Of a DNA stretch of 64,000 nucleotides, positions 39,966-50,597 are shown piece by piece (the stretch's first letter is position 1; each line of letters starts with the position of its first letter). The stretch comes from Saprospiraceae bacterium (GTDB taxonomy: Bacteria > Bacteroidota > Bacteroidia > Chitinophagales > Saprospiraceae), in contig JAJCYI010000034.1 of assembly GCA_029263015.1 (NCBI GenBank), positions 1 through 64,000 of the forward strand. The letters are read 5' to 3'. A model generated the notes under the pieces. It made no database searches, was not told the origin of the DNA, and saw nothing but the letters and a program-made list of their open reading frames with translations. The position numbers and the translations under genes were made by a program.

Positions 39966-40709
39966 TCACAATTCTCTTCTCCACAACTTTCCTTTAATCA
40001 AACGATCATAAATAGTTTCTTGCATATTACGACTAACAGGCACCTGCTTGTCCTTGATAATCAATTTATTGCCTTCCATCGATTCCACCTTATCCAATGA
40101 CACGACAAATGATCGGTGTACCCGAAGGAATTTTTCGGCCGGTAGTTCTTTCTCCAGTTGTTTTAGTGAAATGAGCACCATATACCTTTTCTGGACCGTG
40201 TAGATGAATACATAATCCTTTTCAGATTCAAAATACAGTACCTCGTCCAGCTTTATTTTGATGAACCTGCCATCGCTTTTAATAAAAAAATGATCTTTCC
40301 CACCCTTCTCAACCAATGGCTGAGTACGGCTCAACATTTCAAAATGAGACAATGCCTTATTGGCGGATTTCAAGAATCGTTGGAAAGAAATTGGTTTTAC
40401 TAAGTAATCCAATGCATTCAGCTCAAAACCCTCAATAGCATATTCACGGTAGGCTGTCGTAAAAATGACTGCCGGTGGTTTTTCGAGGGATCTCATAAAA
40501 TCTGTCCCTGTCAGGTCTGGCATTTGGATGTCTAAAAAAAGTAGGTCGACTGACCCCTGCCTCAAGAAATCATTGGCTTCGAGCGCTCCTTTGCAGGTCC
40601 CAGCAAGGTTTAGAAAAGGTGTTTGTTCAACATATCCTGCAATTCCTTTGCGGGCGACTGGCTCGTCATCTACGACAAGGCATGATATGATGATTTGGTT
40701 ATTGCTCAT
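39966..40709 (-). CDS. LytTR-family response regulator
   Basis: CLVVDDEPVARKGI...LLFLDIQMPDLTGTDF + LytTR (ILYFESEKDYVFIYT-like, FLRVHRSFVVSLDKV). Confidence 0.92.
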   Translation of the reverse strand: MSNNQIIISCLVVDDEPVARKGIAGYVEQTPFLNLAGTCKGALEANDFLRQGSVDLLFLDIQMPDLTGTDFMRSLEKPPAVIFTTAYREYAIEGFELNALDYLVKPISFQRFLKSANKALSHFEMLSRTQPLVEKGGKDHFFIKSDGRFIKIKLDEVLYFESEKDYVFIYTVQKRYMVLISLKQLEKELPAEKFLRVHRSFVVSLDKVESMEGNKLIIKDKQVPVSRNMQETIYDRLIKGKLWRREL

Positions 40710-40736
40710 TTTGGAAAAATTATTATTCGGTGTTCG

Positions 40737-41789
40737 TCACTTGAGTTTGATCCTCAAATCAGCTTTGTAAATTTCACCCTCTTCGTTGATATCCAATTCA
40801 TAGCGATTTGTGTAAACAAGGTCGAGCCGGCGCTTGACGTTTTTCAGGCCGATCCCACCTACTTTCTTTTTATCGCCTATCCGTTGAGGTTTATTCGGGT
40901 TGATCGTGTTTTCAGTTGTGAAATGAAGCATATTCTTTTCTATTTTCAAAAAAATATTGACTTCGTAGCCTTTTGAATTAGACCCATGCTTGAAAGCATT
41001 CTCCACAAAAGGGATCAAAAGCATTGGAGCGATTTTGTACCCATTTGCCCGTCCGGGCAATTCGCAATTCAATGCCAACAGCTCTTCGTCGTGGCGCATG
41101 CGCTGCAATTCAATATAGTTTTTAAGGTAATCTATTTCTTTTGCCAGGTCAATCCAATCTTTGTTGTAATCATACAATTGATGGCTGAGCGTGTCCGAAA
41201 ATTTTAAGAGTGCTTCTTTTGCCCGTTCCCCCTCCTTCTGTTCCATCAAAAAATAAATAGTGTTCAAGGTGTTGAATATGAAATGTGGATTGATCTGCGA
41301 CCTGAGCATTTCCAGTTCATTTTCCAAGCTCTTCTTTTCCAATTGAGTAGCGTAGTTGTTCCGCTCGTGCCATTGCTGGATGAATTTGAAAGCAGTGGTC
41401 AAAGCCACCAAAACTGCTGTATCCACAGCAATATTGAATGTACCTTCCCACGATGAGTAATATTCACTATCAGAAAAGAAATTTCGCAAGACGACTGTCA
41501 CCAACCATGCATTTATAATGATGATCGCCAAAATGCTAAATGTGTAAAACCAGTTCTTTTTCCGCCTAATGAGGTATTTGGGTATCCAATAATAATAGTT
41601 AAAATAGATAACACCGATAGAGCCCAAAATAATAGGCAGATTAAAATTTTCTTTAAAATGAGAACTAAAAAAAACATCCTGCATGCTTGAAAGTATCCAA
41701 TAGATGAACCAAAAAACAAGGTGCAAAACCCAGTTATTGGTGAGCAGTTCCGTACCTACTTTTGGTATTTTTACGCTTTTGTGTGTCAC
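40737..41789 (-). CDS. LytS-like sensor histidine kinase
   Basis: LRSQINPHFIFNTLNTIYFLM, LLIPFVENAFKHG, GIGLKNVKRRLDLVY. Confidence 0.92.
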   Translation of the reverse strand: MTHKSVKIPKVGTELLTNNWVLHLVFWFIYWILSSMQDVFFSSHFKENFNLPIILGSIGVIYFNYYYWIPKYLIRRKKNWFYTFSILAIIIINAWLVTVVLRNFFSDSEYYSSWEGTFNIAVDTAVLVALTTAFKFIQQWHERNNYATQLEKKSLENELEMLRSQINPHFIFNTLNTIYFLMEQKEGERAKEALLKFSDTLSHQLYDYNKDWIDLAKEIDYLKNYIELQRMRHDEELLALNCELPGRANGYKIAPMLLIPFVENAFKHGSNSKGYEVNIFLKIEKNMLHFTTENTINPNKPQRIGDKKKVGGIGLKNVKRRLDLVYTNRYELDINEEGEIYKADLRIKLK

Positions 41790-42147
41790 AACTATTCTTT
41801 TTCAATAAGGATGTAAAAATAATAGAGTTGATACAATCAGGAAGCCCAAAATTACAGGTTCATTGTTTTTATGAAAAACCTAACTTTGTATTTGAAATGT
41901 CCCTCTCAGCGGTGCGCCTATCCTTGTCAGCAAATGCTTGGGGGGAATTGGCCAGAACAAAAGTGGGGCAAAGGACTAATTTATCGTTTTAGCCTCAATG
42001 CTTTAAACTAATCGGACAATAGGCAATCTTATGGTTGGCTTCGTAGTTCCAAGCTGTATTTTATCTTAATTTTGTTCCCGCTGTTATAAAAAAGCAAAGG
42101 TGTTTAAGGGGTTAAAACCCTTAATAAAAATTATAAAATCATTTATC

Positions 42148-42369
42148 ATGAATACAATATTTTTAATCGGTTTACCTGGAGGAGGAGAATGGATTCTCAT
42201 TTTATTGGCCATTTTGTTATTGTTTGGAGGCAAAAAAATCCCTGAATTAATGAGAGGGATCGGAAAAGGCATCAAAGAATTCAACAATGCCAAAAGCTCT
42301 ATCGAAGAGGAAATAAAAGTCGGCATGAAAGAATCGGAAAAGAAAAATATCCAAGATGCAAAAGAATGA
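42148..42369 (+). CDS. tatA: Sec-independent translocase TatA/TatE-like
   Basis: LPGGGEWILILLAILLLFGGKKIPELMRGIGKGIKEFNNAKSS. Confidence 0.9.
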   Translation: MNTIFLIGLPGGGEWILILLAILLLFGGKKIPELMRGIGKGIKEFNNAKSSIEEEIKVGMKESEKKNIQDAKE

Positions 42370-42423
42370 AAAATGAAAAATGCTGGATGATGAATCAAGT
42401 TTATCACCCAGCATTTTTCATTT
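42369..42423. terminator. Bidirectional terminator
   Basis: GAAAAATGCTGG...CCAGCATTTTTCATT. Confidence 0.8.
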
Positions 42424-43126
42424 AGTCTTGCTTCGCAAAAACCTTCTTCAATAAATCTGTCGTTCTGGCGGAAACATTGCTCCGAATATTCAGTTCCTCC
42501 TTTTCCACCATAGAAAATAAGCCCTTTAGTGCTTCACCAGTTACATAATCGTCAAGATCTGGATTCGCTTTTTGCACGAATGGAATTTTGTTGTACGCAT
42601 TTACCACATCGCTCCAGTATTTACGAGCTTCGAACTTGTCGAGGGATTGCACAATGACCGGATTAAATTCATCGTACAATGGTTGATGGGTGGTTCGGTT
42701 GAGGTAATTGGTCGCAGCATTTTTTTCGCCCATCAAAATGTTCATTGCATCGGCAAAAGACATTTGCCGGATGGCGTTCACAAAGATTGGTTTTGCTCTC
42801 CTTGCGGCATCTTCCGCTCCCCTGTTTATTTTCTCCAAAATGATCTCCTCCACATTTGAAAAGCCTGGAACCCCATTCAGCTTTTCGGTAATTTTTCTGG
42901 CTTCGGGTGGGAGCAATATTTTATAGGCACTTTTATAATAGCCATCTTTTTTCGATAATAAATCAGACCCTTTTCCAATGCCAATTTCCAAGGCTTGTTT
43001 CAAACCGGATGATATTTCACCTGTCGTGAGTTCATCTACGTTCAATGTTTCGAGGGCGCGTTGCAGGGCTGCGGGATCGCAGGCCACCAGTTGAAAACAA
43101 AGGAATACAAAGAGGAATTTTTTCAT
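42422..43126 (-). CDS. DUF4197-like lipoprotein
   Basis: LKQALEIGIGKGSDLLSKKDGYYKSAYKILLPPEARKI...FADAMNILMGEKNAATNYL. Confidence 0.8.
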   Translation of the reverse strand: MKKFLFVFLCFQLVACDPAALQRALETLNVDELTTGEISSGLKQALEIGIGKGSDLLSKKDGYYKSAYKILLPPEARKITEKLNGVPGFSNVEEIILEKINRGAEDAARRAKPIFVNAIRQMSFADAMNILMGEKNAATNYLNRTTHQPLYDEFNPVIVQSLDKFEARKYWSDVVNAYNKIPFVQKANPDLDDYVTGEALKGLFSMVEKEELNIRSNVSARTTDLLKKVFAKQD

Positions 43127-43250
43127 GATTTTTTACTCTGAAATGTTTTATGAAAGGAATACAAGGTGATTTTGAAAAACCACATCGTATAGACGGAGTG
43201 AATGAGATTAGGCTACTTATCAAAATGTTATTTTACGAACAAGCCTAAAT

Positions 43251-43766
43251 CTACCCAGCAAAAAACTGGAGACATTCCTCACAAAGGCACTTATCGCCAT
43301 AATGGGTTTTCATTTGTTCAAGCGTCTCCTTATAAACCTTTGTGTTTAAGCACCAGCAAGATTTGTCCTTGTAGCAAATCATGGGCCTTGCACAACGAGC
43401 GCATTTTTTGGAATAATATCCATCCACTTCTACCCAAGCAGCATCCACACGGCCACCAAGCGGTGGGTTCAATTTTTTTACTTTTATTTTTAATTCCCTG
43501 ATGTAAGAAAATTGATGCTTGAGATCCATCGATATGCGGTCAGCAACATTTTCCAACAACCTTGAATTTTTCCGCATGGCCGCTTCGCAAATAAGGTAAA
43601 CCGTTTCGTAATTGATGGTCTTTTTCAAATCATCATCAATTGATGCTTTCGTGAACACCGTTGTGATGAAAACATCAACAATGTAATCCCCTCCAAGAAT
43701 TTGTTCTTCTTCATAAAATCCATGGTTCGCTCGGAAACGCATCCCTTCAAGTGCTATGACTGACAT
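43251..43766 (-). CDS. folB: Dihydroneopterin aldolase with C-terminal cysteine-rich CWC domain
   Basis: MSVIALEGMRFRANHGFYEEEQILGGDYIVDV (FolB) + CARCARPMICYKDKSCWCLNT...CLCEECL (CWC). Confidence 0.85.
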   Translation of the reverse strand: MSVIALEGMRFRANHGFYEEEQILGGDYIVDVFITTVFTKASIDDDLKKTINYETVYLICEAAMRKNSRLLENVADRISMDLKHQFSYIRELKIKVKKLNPPLGGRVDAAWVEVDGYYSKKCARCARPMICYKDKSCWCLNTKVYKETLEQMKTHYGDKCLCEECLQFFAG

Positions 43767-43951
43767 TTTGAGTTTTATATTTGTGTGAATCAGATTCGAC
43801 TCAGGTTATTAGGAATTCAAAAGTAGAAAAAGTTTACCTGTGAAACACCTTCCACATTGGTGTTGCACCTGTTGAAAGCATGACAACAATGATTAATAAT
43901 AGGTAGCTTTGCCCCCTTAGCCGAATCATAGAAATCTAATCAAATTTAGCC

Positions 43952-45172
43952 ATGCAAGAGAATAAAAACGGAATAGCTGCTGTACCTAAAAAAGCAAAAG
44001 AAGACCGCTATCAACATCACGATTATTACGCCATAGACGAGTTGTTAAACGAAGAACATATCCTTGCCAGGGATGCTGTCCGAGATTGGGTGAAGGCTGA
44101 AGTCAGTCCAATCATTGAAGATTATGCAGATAAAGCGGAATGCCCGTACCATCTGTTCAAAGGATTGGCGGAAATTGGTGCTTTTGGGCCTAGCCTCCCT
44201 GAAAAATATGGCTGTGGCGGCATGGATGAAATTGCATACGGGATTATCATGCAAGAGCTGGAGCGGGGAGATAGTGGCGTCCGTTCAATGGCATCGGTCC
44301 AAGGCTCGTTGGTGATGTACCCCATTTACCGTTTTGGGAGTGAAGAGCAGAAAAACCACTACCTACCAAAACTTGCCGCAGGTGAAATGATCGGTTGTTT
44401 TGGCCTCACTGAACCTGACCATGGATCAAACCCAAGCGGAATGATTTCAAATGTGAAAGACGACGGGGATTATTATATTTTGAATGGCGCAAAGATGTGG
44501 ATCACCAATTCTCCGGTTGCCGATATTGCTGTTGTTTGGGCAAAAGATGAAGAAGGGATTATCCGGGGCATGATCCTTGAAAAAGGAATGAAAGGACTTT
44601 CAGCACCTGAAATTCATGGAAAGTGGTCGCTCCGTGCTTCTATTACAGGAGAGTTGATATTTGAAGATGTCCGCGTTCCCAAGAAAAATGTTTTACCTAA
44701 TGTGGCAGGCATGAAAGGGCCGCTGTCATGTTTGTCAAAAGCAAGATATGGCATCGCTTGGGGTGTGATCGGTGCAGCATTGGATTGTTATGATTCGGCA
44801 TTGAGGTACTCTCTCGAACGCATCCAATTTGATAGACCGATCGGTGGTTTTCAATTGACGCAGAAAAAACTGGCAGAAATGATAACCGAAATCACCAAAG
44901 CACAACTAATGGCATGGCGATTGGGTACATTGGCAAATGTGGGCAAAGCCAAGCCCGCACAAATATCAATGGCCAAGCGGAACAATGTCCACACTGCTTT
45001 GACCGTTGCAAGGGAGGCCAGACAAATTCTTGGTGGTATGGGTATCACAAATGAATATCCGATTATGCGGCACATGATGAACCTTGAAACTGTTTTGACA
45101 TATGAAGGCACGCATGACATTCACCTGCTCATCACTGGCATGGATATCACCGGATTGAATGCCTTTAAATAA
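43952..45172 (+). CDS. Acyl-CoA dehydrogenase, glutaryl-CoA dehydrogenase-like
   Basis: CFGLTEPDHGSNPSGM, GAKMWITNSPVADIAVVWAK, LGGMGITNEYPIMRHMMNLETVLTYEGTHDIH. Confidence 0.9.
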   Translation: MQENKNGIAAVPKKAKEDRYQHHDYYAIDELLNEEHILARDAVRDWVKAEVSPIIEDYADKAECPYHLFKGLAEIGAFGPSLPEKYGCGGMDEIAYGIIMQELERGDSGVRSMASVQGSLVMYPIYRFGSEEQKNHYLPKLAAGEMIGCFGLTEPDHGSNPSGMISNVKDDGDYYILNGAKMWITNSPVADIAVVWAKDEEGIIRGMILEKGMKGLSAPEIHGKWSLRASITGELIFEDVRVPKKNVLPNVAGMKGPLSCLSKARYGIAWGVIGAALDCYDSALRYSLERIQFDRPIGGFQLTQKKLAEMITEITKAQLMAWRLGTLANVGKAKPAQISMAKRNNVHTALTVAREARQILGGMGITNEYPIMRHMMNLETVLTYEGTHDIHLLITGMDITGLNAFK

Positions 45173-45331
45173 AAGAATTGAAACCAGAACTCTTTGCGTT
45201 TCACTTCTTATCCATGCAGCTTTGGCTTGCAAATATTGTTTTTTAATAGAACGCTAAAATATCAACCAAACTATTGGACCTTCTCTTACGTTTGAAATTT
45301 TGCACTTGATTATTAATTCAATTAACAAAAC

Positions 45332-46486
45332 ATGGGAAGCTTGAAATATTCGCTGTTGCTTCTTTTTATAGTATGCTCGACATCTGCTTTTAGTCAGCAT
45401 GACGAACCCATTTTATTGACCAACCCTTCTTTTGAGGGCGCGCCTATGATTGGCGAAAAAGGCAGTAAATTGCCAGATGGGTGGTTCGATTGTGGTTTTC
45501 CAGAAGAGACTCCTCCAGATGTTCACTTAGTAGAAGGCAATCCATTTGGTGTAGAACAGCTCCCATACGATGGGAATAGCTATTTAGGGTTGGTGGTTCG
45601 TGAAAATGATACATGGGAAAGAGTTTCCCAAAGATTGAGTACTCCTTTGATTGGCGGTAAATGTTATGAATTTAGCTTGCATTTATCGAGATCCATGTTT
45701 TATATGAGCCCGACACCATCTAGTAATGGTCAGATGTTCAACTATACTTCCCCTGCGAATCTTAGGGTTTGGGGGGGCAATGGATATTGCAACCGAACTG
45801 AATTATTGGCAGAGACTTCTTCTCTGGTAATAAATAGTCGCTGGCTGGAGTATAACTTTAAATTTGAACCTACTGAAAACTACACTTACATAGTATTTGA
45901 GGCATATTACAAAACACCCATCCTGTTCCCTTACAACGGGAATATCCTGATGGACAATGCCAGTGCAATTATTCCAGTGCCTTGTGATGAAGAAACACCT
46001 GATGTTTCTCCTGCTGATGAACCTATCGTTGATAATTCTCCTGTAATACCAGATGTACAAAAAGCTGAAGAACTTGTACTTGAACCTGAAAAGCCCAAAA
46101 TCCTCAGCGACCTCAACCGCTCTAGCTTACGTCAAGGGCAGACCATTCAAATTGATAAATTATTTTTCAAATCCGATAGCTTTGCCATTACTTCTCCCTC
46201 CTATCCTGTTTTGAAAGAAGTCTTCGAGTTTTTATCGACCAATCCTGATGTAGTAGTTGAAATTGGAGGACATACCAATAACATCCCTACACAAGATTAC
46301 TGTGATCGCCTATCGACCCAGCGTGCAAAAGCTGTTGCCAGTTACCTTGCCAATAAAGGTATTCCCCAAAACAGAATTCAGTATAAAGGATATGGAAAAC
46401 GTTACCCTGTTGTTTCCAACGCAACGATAGCTGGCAGGCGCAAAAACCAACGTGTTGAAATCAAGATTCTTAGCTTTGATGGTTGA
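45332..46486 (+). CDS. OmpA-family protein with N-terminal carbohydrate-binding-like region
   Basis: VVVEIGGHTNNIPTQDYCDRLSTQRAKAVASYLANKGIPQNRIQYKGYGKRYPV, NQRVEIKIL. Confidence 0.88.
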   Translation: MGSLKYSLLLLFIVCSTSAFSQHDEPILLTNPSFEGAPMIGEKGSKLPDGWFDCGFPEETPPDVHLVEGNPFGVEQLPYDGNSYLGLVVRENDTWERVSQRLSTPLIGGKCYEFSLHLSRSMFYMSPTPSSNGQMFNYTSPANLRVWGGNGYCNRTELLAETSSLVINSRWLEYNFKFEPTENYTYIVFEAYYKTPILFPYNGNILMDNASAIIPVPCDEETPDVSPADEPIVDNSPVIPDVQKAEELVLEPEKPKILSDLNRSSLRQGQTIQIDKLFFKSDSFAITSPSYPVLKEVFEFLSTNPDVVVEIGGHTNNIPTQDYCDRLSTQRAKAVASYLANKGIPQNRIQYKGYGKRYPVVSNATIAGRRKNQRVEIKILSFDG

Positions 46487-46511
46487 CGATATTTTCTCAC
46501 TTTGAAAAGAG

Positions 46512-46550
46512 AACGGGGAGTCGCAGACATTGCGACTCCCCGTTTTTATT
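46512..46550. terminator. Rho-independent terminator
   Basis: ACGGGGAGTCGCA-GACAT-TGCGACTCCCCGT-TTTTATT. Confidence 0.93.
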
Positions 46551-46599
46551 TGTAGAGATGGAAAATTGTTCAAGCAAATTTTCCTACTTCCCAATGTTA

Positions 46600-48729
46600 T
46601 TAATCTTCATCTTCCGGCTGTTCGTTGAATTCCTTTATCAATTTTTGCTGAATATCATTTGGCACAGATCCATATTCTCCAAATTTACGGGAGAATTTTG
46701 CCCGTCCTTGCGAAATGGAACGAAGCAAGGAAGAATACTGGTACATTTCTGCCAAAGGTATTTTAGCCATGATTTTCTGGTAATGTCCTTCAGCATCCAT
46801 GCCCATGATAAGCGCCCTTCGGGTCTGCAAGTCGCCCATCACATCGCCCATCACCTCCCCAGAGCAAAGAATTTCAACATCATAAATCGGCTCCATCAGC
46901 TGAGGACCAGCTTGGCTAAAGTTCTTTTTAAAAACTTGAACACTAGCAGTCATAAATGCCATATCGTTTGAATCAACGGGGTGCATTTTACCATCGTAAA
47001 TACTTACGCGAATATCCTGGCAATTGGATCCCGTCAGTGGCCCTTCCTCCATTTTCTGTAAAACGCCTTTTTTGATCGCATTGGAAAACCGAACATCGAT
47101 TGAACCACCAACTATGCACCAATAAAACGCAAGTTTACCTCCCCAAGGCAAATCTTCTACTTCTTTTTTCCTGACGTTGAGGCCACTTGGATCAGGCATG
47201 TCCTCATAATATGGTTCAATGCGCATGTGGACTTCTGCAAATTGCCCTGACCCTCCTGATTGTTTTTTATGCCGATAAGCTTCGTTTGATTCTTTTGTGA
47301 TTGTTTCCCTATATGGAATTCGAGGACGGATGAATTTCATCGCTATGCCCTGTTCTGTTTCAATGCGGTGTTTCACCAAATCCAATTGCAATTGGCCCTG
47401 TCCATAAAGCAAGGTCTGTTTCAGCGATTTGGATTGTTCCACAACCAAGGTCGGGTCTGCTTCCTCAATGGCATGAAGTGCCTTCATGAGTTTCTCCATA
47501 TCATTTTTACTTGGGGGCTCCACGGCAACTTCGATACGTGAGTTCGGGAAATTGATCGGCTCAATCACACGGTCAATCCCCTTTTTATTAAGGGTCTGGT
47601 TGGTATGGGAGTTTTTCAATTTCACCGTACAGCCCAAATCCCCGGCCCTGAGTTCATCAGCAGTCTCTCGGTTCTTTCCATTGGCAATGTACAATTGACC
47701 AAACCGTTCGGATGTTCTGGTGTCGACATTGACCAATTCATCGCCGGACTTAAGTATGCCAGAGCAGACTTTGAAGTAGGAAATGTTCCCAACACGTGGT
47801 TCGTTATGTGTTTTAAAAATAAACACCGTGGTATCTTCATTTGCGTCGCATTTCAAAGTTCCTCCTCCTTTCAATTTTAGTTCTTTTCTGTCGGCAGGAG
47901 CAGGACATACATCATTCAAGAACCCCATAATCCTTCCACTGCCCATGTTCTTCAAAGCAGAGCAACAGAACAACGGGTATATAGAACGTTGAGCCATGGC
48001 CATCCTCAGTCCATTCGCAAGGTCATCTTCGGAAAGGGTACCTTGTTCAAAATAACGTTCCATCAGTTCTTCATCATTCTCAGCAGCTGCTTCCACCAAT
48101 GCATTGTGCATGGCATCTACTTTCGTTTTTTCTGAGTCCGGTATCGCCTGCTTTTCAGGTTTTCCACCGCCTTCCGGGAAAACATACATGGTCATCCTGA
48201 GTGCATCAACTATTGTATTGAAATCAGTACCTATGTTCAATGGATATTGAATAGGCAAAACTTTATTTCCAAACCTAGCTTTGGCTTGCTCAAGGGTTGC
48301 TTCGTAATCTGCCTTTTCATGGTCCAATTGATTGACCACAAAAATGGATGGAGTTTCAAATAGTTCCACGTATTCCCAAAGAAGTTCGGTCCCTACTTCT
48401 ACTCCGCTTTTTGCATTCAGCAACACCAAGGCTGTTGCTGATACTTTCAATGACGAAACAACCTCACCGATAAAATCATCAAACCCTGGCGTATCAAGCA
48501 CATTGATTTTGTTGCCCCTCCAGTCATCGTGCATCAAAGTTGAAAAAATTGAATTGCCCCGTTCATGTTCAAGGCCTGTATAATCCGAAACAGTATTTTG
48601 CTCCTCCACCGAGCCTCTTCGCGTTATCGCGCCCGTTTCAAAAAGCATGGTTTCAGCAAAAGTCGTTTTCCCGCAGCCCGGATGGCCGAGCAATACTACA
48701 TTTCTAATGTTCTTGGTGTCGTAAGCCAT
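46600..48729 (-). CDS. Elongation factor G paralog
   Basis: VVLLGHPGCGKTTFAETMLFETG, DTPGFDDFIGEVV, EF-G IV/V domains; G1 differs from canonical EF-G AHIDAGKTT. Confidence 0.85.
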   Translation of the reverse strand: MAYDTKNIRNVVLLGHPGCGKTTFAETMLFETGAITRRGSVEEQNTVSDYTGLEHERGNSIFSTLMHDDWRGNKINVLDTPGFDDFIGEVVSSLKVSATALVLLNAKSGVEVGTELLWEYVELFETPSIFVVNQLDHEKADYEATLEQAKARFGNKVLPIQYPLNIGTDFNTIVDALRMTMYVFPEGGGKPEKQAIPDSEKTKVDAMHNALVEAAAENDEELMERYFEQGTLSEDDLANGLRMAMAQRSIYPLFCCSALKNMGSGRIMGFLNDVCPAPADRKELKLKGGGTLKCDANEDTTVFIFKTHNEPRVGNISYFKVCSGILKSGDELVNVDTRTSERFGQLYIANGKNRETADELRAGDLGCTVKLKNSHTNQTLNKKGIDRVIEPINFPNSRIEVAVEPPSKNDMEKLMKALHAIEEADPTLVVEQSKSLKQTLLYGQGQLQLDLVKHRIETEQGIAMKFIRPRIPYRETITKESNEAYRHKKQSGGSGQFAEVHMRIEPYYEDMPDPSGLNVRKKEVEDLPWGGKLAFYWCIVGGSIDVRFSNAIKKGVLQKMEEGPLTGSNCQDIRVSIYDGKMHPVDSNDMAFMTASVQVFKKNFSQAGPQLMEPIYDVEILCSGEVMGDVMGDLQTRRALIMGMDAEGHYQKIMAKIPLAEMYQYSSLLRSISQGRAKFSRKFGEYGSVPNDIQQKLIKEFNEQPEDED

Positions 48730-49076
48730 AATATTTTAGTAAGGTTTGTTATTCCCAAAAAGTGGGTGTTTTGTTTTTAGCAAATCCTCTCAGGAACGTG
48801 TAAACAATAAAAGGTTTTGCAAAATAGAAGCGTGAACTTATTAAATTTTGTTTACTCCTAAAATTTTTTCTTTTAAAAAGGTCAAAGCAATTTAGTCCCA
48901 TTCAATAATACGCTCATAATTTTAGAGCTTGTAAGTGGTCTTTACTGAACTTTCAAAATTATATTACCGTAAACCCTGATTATCAATAGCCATTTTAAAC
49001 CATTGATTCGGTCCATTTTAAAAAAAATAGGGCCTTGGACAGAAATAATTTAAAAACTAAATCACTGGCAGAAAAG

Positions 49077-50561
49077 TCAGCTTAGGGATTTCAAAACCCG
49101 AAGTATTTTCTTGTGCTGGTTTTTCGCTTCTATTACAACTGGCAGAGCAACTCGTTCTGCACAATCTTCGATTGGACACCTCTCACAAGTAGTGCTCACT
49201 TGTCTAATCGAAATAGCAGGATCATCAATAAATTTGATCTTTTCTTTTAAAGCATCATCGATCAGGATTCCAACCGTAATACTCACATTTTTTTCTGGCG
49301 AAGGATAGGCTGGCCTTGCAAGGGTAAAGCATAAATACTCGTCGTCCGTATTATAATAGTGGGAGCGTTGCACCCCTACCAGTGCCCCTGTGTACCTGCC
49401 GGACTTTTGCATTTCATACAAATCGTTCAAAAGAGAGGTGGAGAGCCAGCGGCGGCAATAATGTTCCGAGAGGGCATTGCCGTGAGGCCTGTGCTTTCTG
49501 TTCAAGTGAAGTTCCTTGTCCATTTTGAAATCCCCTTTGGCCGGGGTGTGTACAAACCGAAGTAGGAATAAGTTTTCCAGGCCAAAATACTGAGGCAGGA
49601 TATTGGTTATACGTTGAAAAAGAGTTTCTTGTGAAACCCGGTATTTCAACAACAAGTTGAGAATAGTTTCGCCACTCCAAACTGGCCGCTGGAAAAACTG
49701 CTGCATGTCCTTGATAAAAGATCTCCTATTTATCAATAATGCAGCGGAGAAATACCCTGCTTTGAAATGGTTCAGAACCTGTTCAAATGAATTCACCCGG
49801 AGCAACGATGCCGTATTCGCACGTTCACCCAAGCCTAAATAAGTAAAGCCCAACTCCTTTCCATATTGAAAAGCTTTTTGCATATCAGTCAATTGCATGT
49901 TAAGCAAAAGCCTTTTACTTTTAGGAATGAAGACTGACCGGATCTCTGATAATTCCGGATATTCATTCAGGCCATTTTCAATAATCTTATACCCATATTT
50001 TTTTTTAAGCAAATTGCCAAGTTGATCCACCAATACAATGCCCTCGTCGGGGAGTTTGTGTTTTTCTGTGAAATGATCCACCGCCTGTTCTATTTCTTCA
50101 AAATAGTTGTTGTGGAGTTCAAGGTAGGAGCGCAATACCGCAAAATAAAAATTCTCTTCTTGCATTGCGTAATTTCTCGAAATTTCAACCAACGTGGCAA
50201 TGAAAGCTCCAACTTTGGCAGGAGCATTGGCAATTATTTCAACCACTTTTGTCAGCTCAATATCGAAAAGGTTGAGCGGTAATTCGTTGAGGAAGTTGGA
50301 ATTTAAGAGGTCAGCTACCGGCATTAGACTTTTGCCCAAATCTTGGGAGGTCAATTCCTTTTTGTTTACCCCAAGTGCATCAGCCATCATCTGCACTTTA
50401 TCTTCCTTAGGGTATTTTTTTCCTTTTTCTATTTCATTCAAATAGGAAACCGACATGCCAGTGATCTTGGCAAAGTCAGCAAAATTGAGTTTTTGCTTCT
50501 GGCGCAATTGTTTGAGTTTCAACCCAAAAATGATCCGTTCATTTGGAGTGCGTTGGCTCAT
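49077..50561 (-). CDS. XRE-family regulator with ScfR/DUF2083-like C-terminus
   Basis: N-terminal HTH (LRQKQKLNFADFAKITGMSVSYLNEIEKGKKYPKEDKV), C-terminal STTCERCPIEDCAERVALP. Confidence 0.85.
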   Translation of the reverse strand: MSQRTPNERIIFGLKLKQLRQKQKLNFADFAKITGMSVSYLNEIEKGKKYPKEDKVQMMADALGVNKKELTSQDLGKSLMPVADLLNSNFLNELPLNLFDIELTKVVEIIANAPAKVGAFIATLVEISRNYAMQEENFYFAVLRSYLELHNNYFEEIEQAVDHFTEKHKLPDEGIVLVDQLGNLLKKKYGYKIIENGLNEYPELSEIRSVFIPKSKRLLLNMQLTDMQKAFQYGKELGFTYLGLGERANTASLLRVNSFEQVLNHFKAGYFSAALLINRRSFIKDMQQFFQRPVWSGETILNLLLKYRVSQETLFQRITNILPQYFGLENLFLLRFVHTPAKGDFKMDKELHLNRKHRPHGNALSEHYCRRWLSTSLLNDLYEMQKSGRYTGALVGVQRSHYYNTDDEYLCFTLARPAYPSPEKNVSITVGILIDDALKEKIKFIDDPAISIRQVSTTCERCPIEDCAERVALPVVIEAKNQHKKILRVLKSLS

Positions 50562-50585
50562 GCTCGCAAAGATAACCGCATTATA

Positions 50586-50597
50586 GCGAATATTCGC
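50586..50597. promoter_or_regulatory. 12-bp palindrome GCGAATATTCGC upstream of XRE gene (candidate operator)
   Basis: Palindrome 25 bp upstream of the XRE start codon in the divergent XRE/thrA intergenic region. Confidence 0.4.

Noticed and set aside
41790-42147. Possible pseudogene or ncRNA upstream of tatA
   Set aside because: Translations in all frames gave no recognisable family fragments
48780-49076. Intergenic region between EF-G paralog and XRE gene as ncRNA
   Set aside because: AT-rich, no convincing stem structures or promoter/terminator pair
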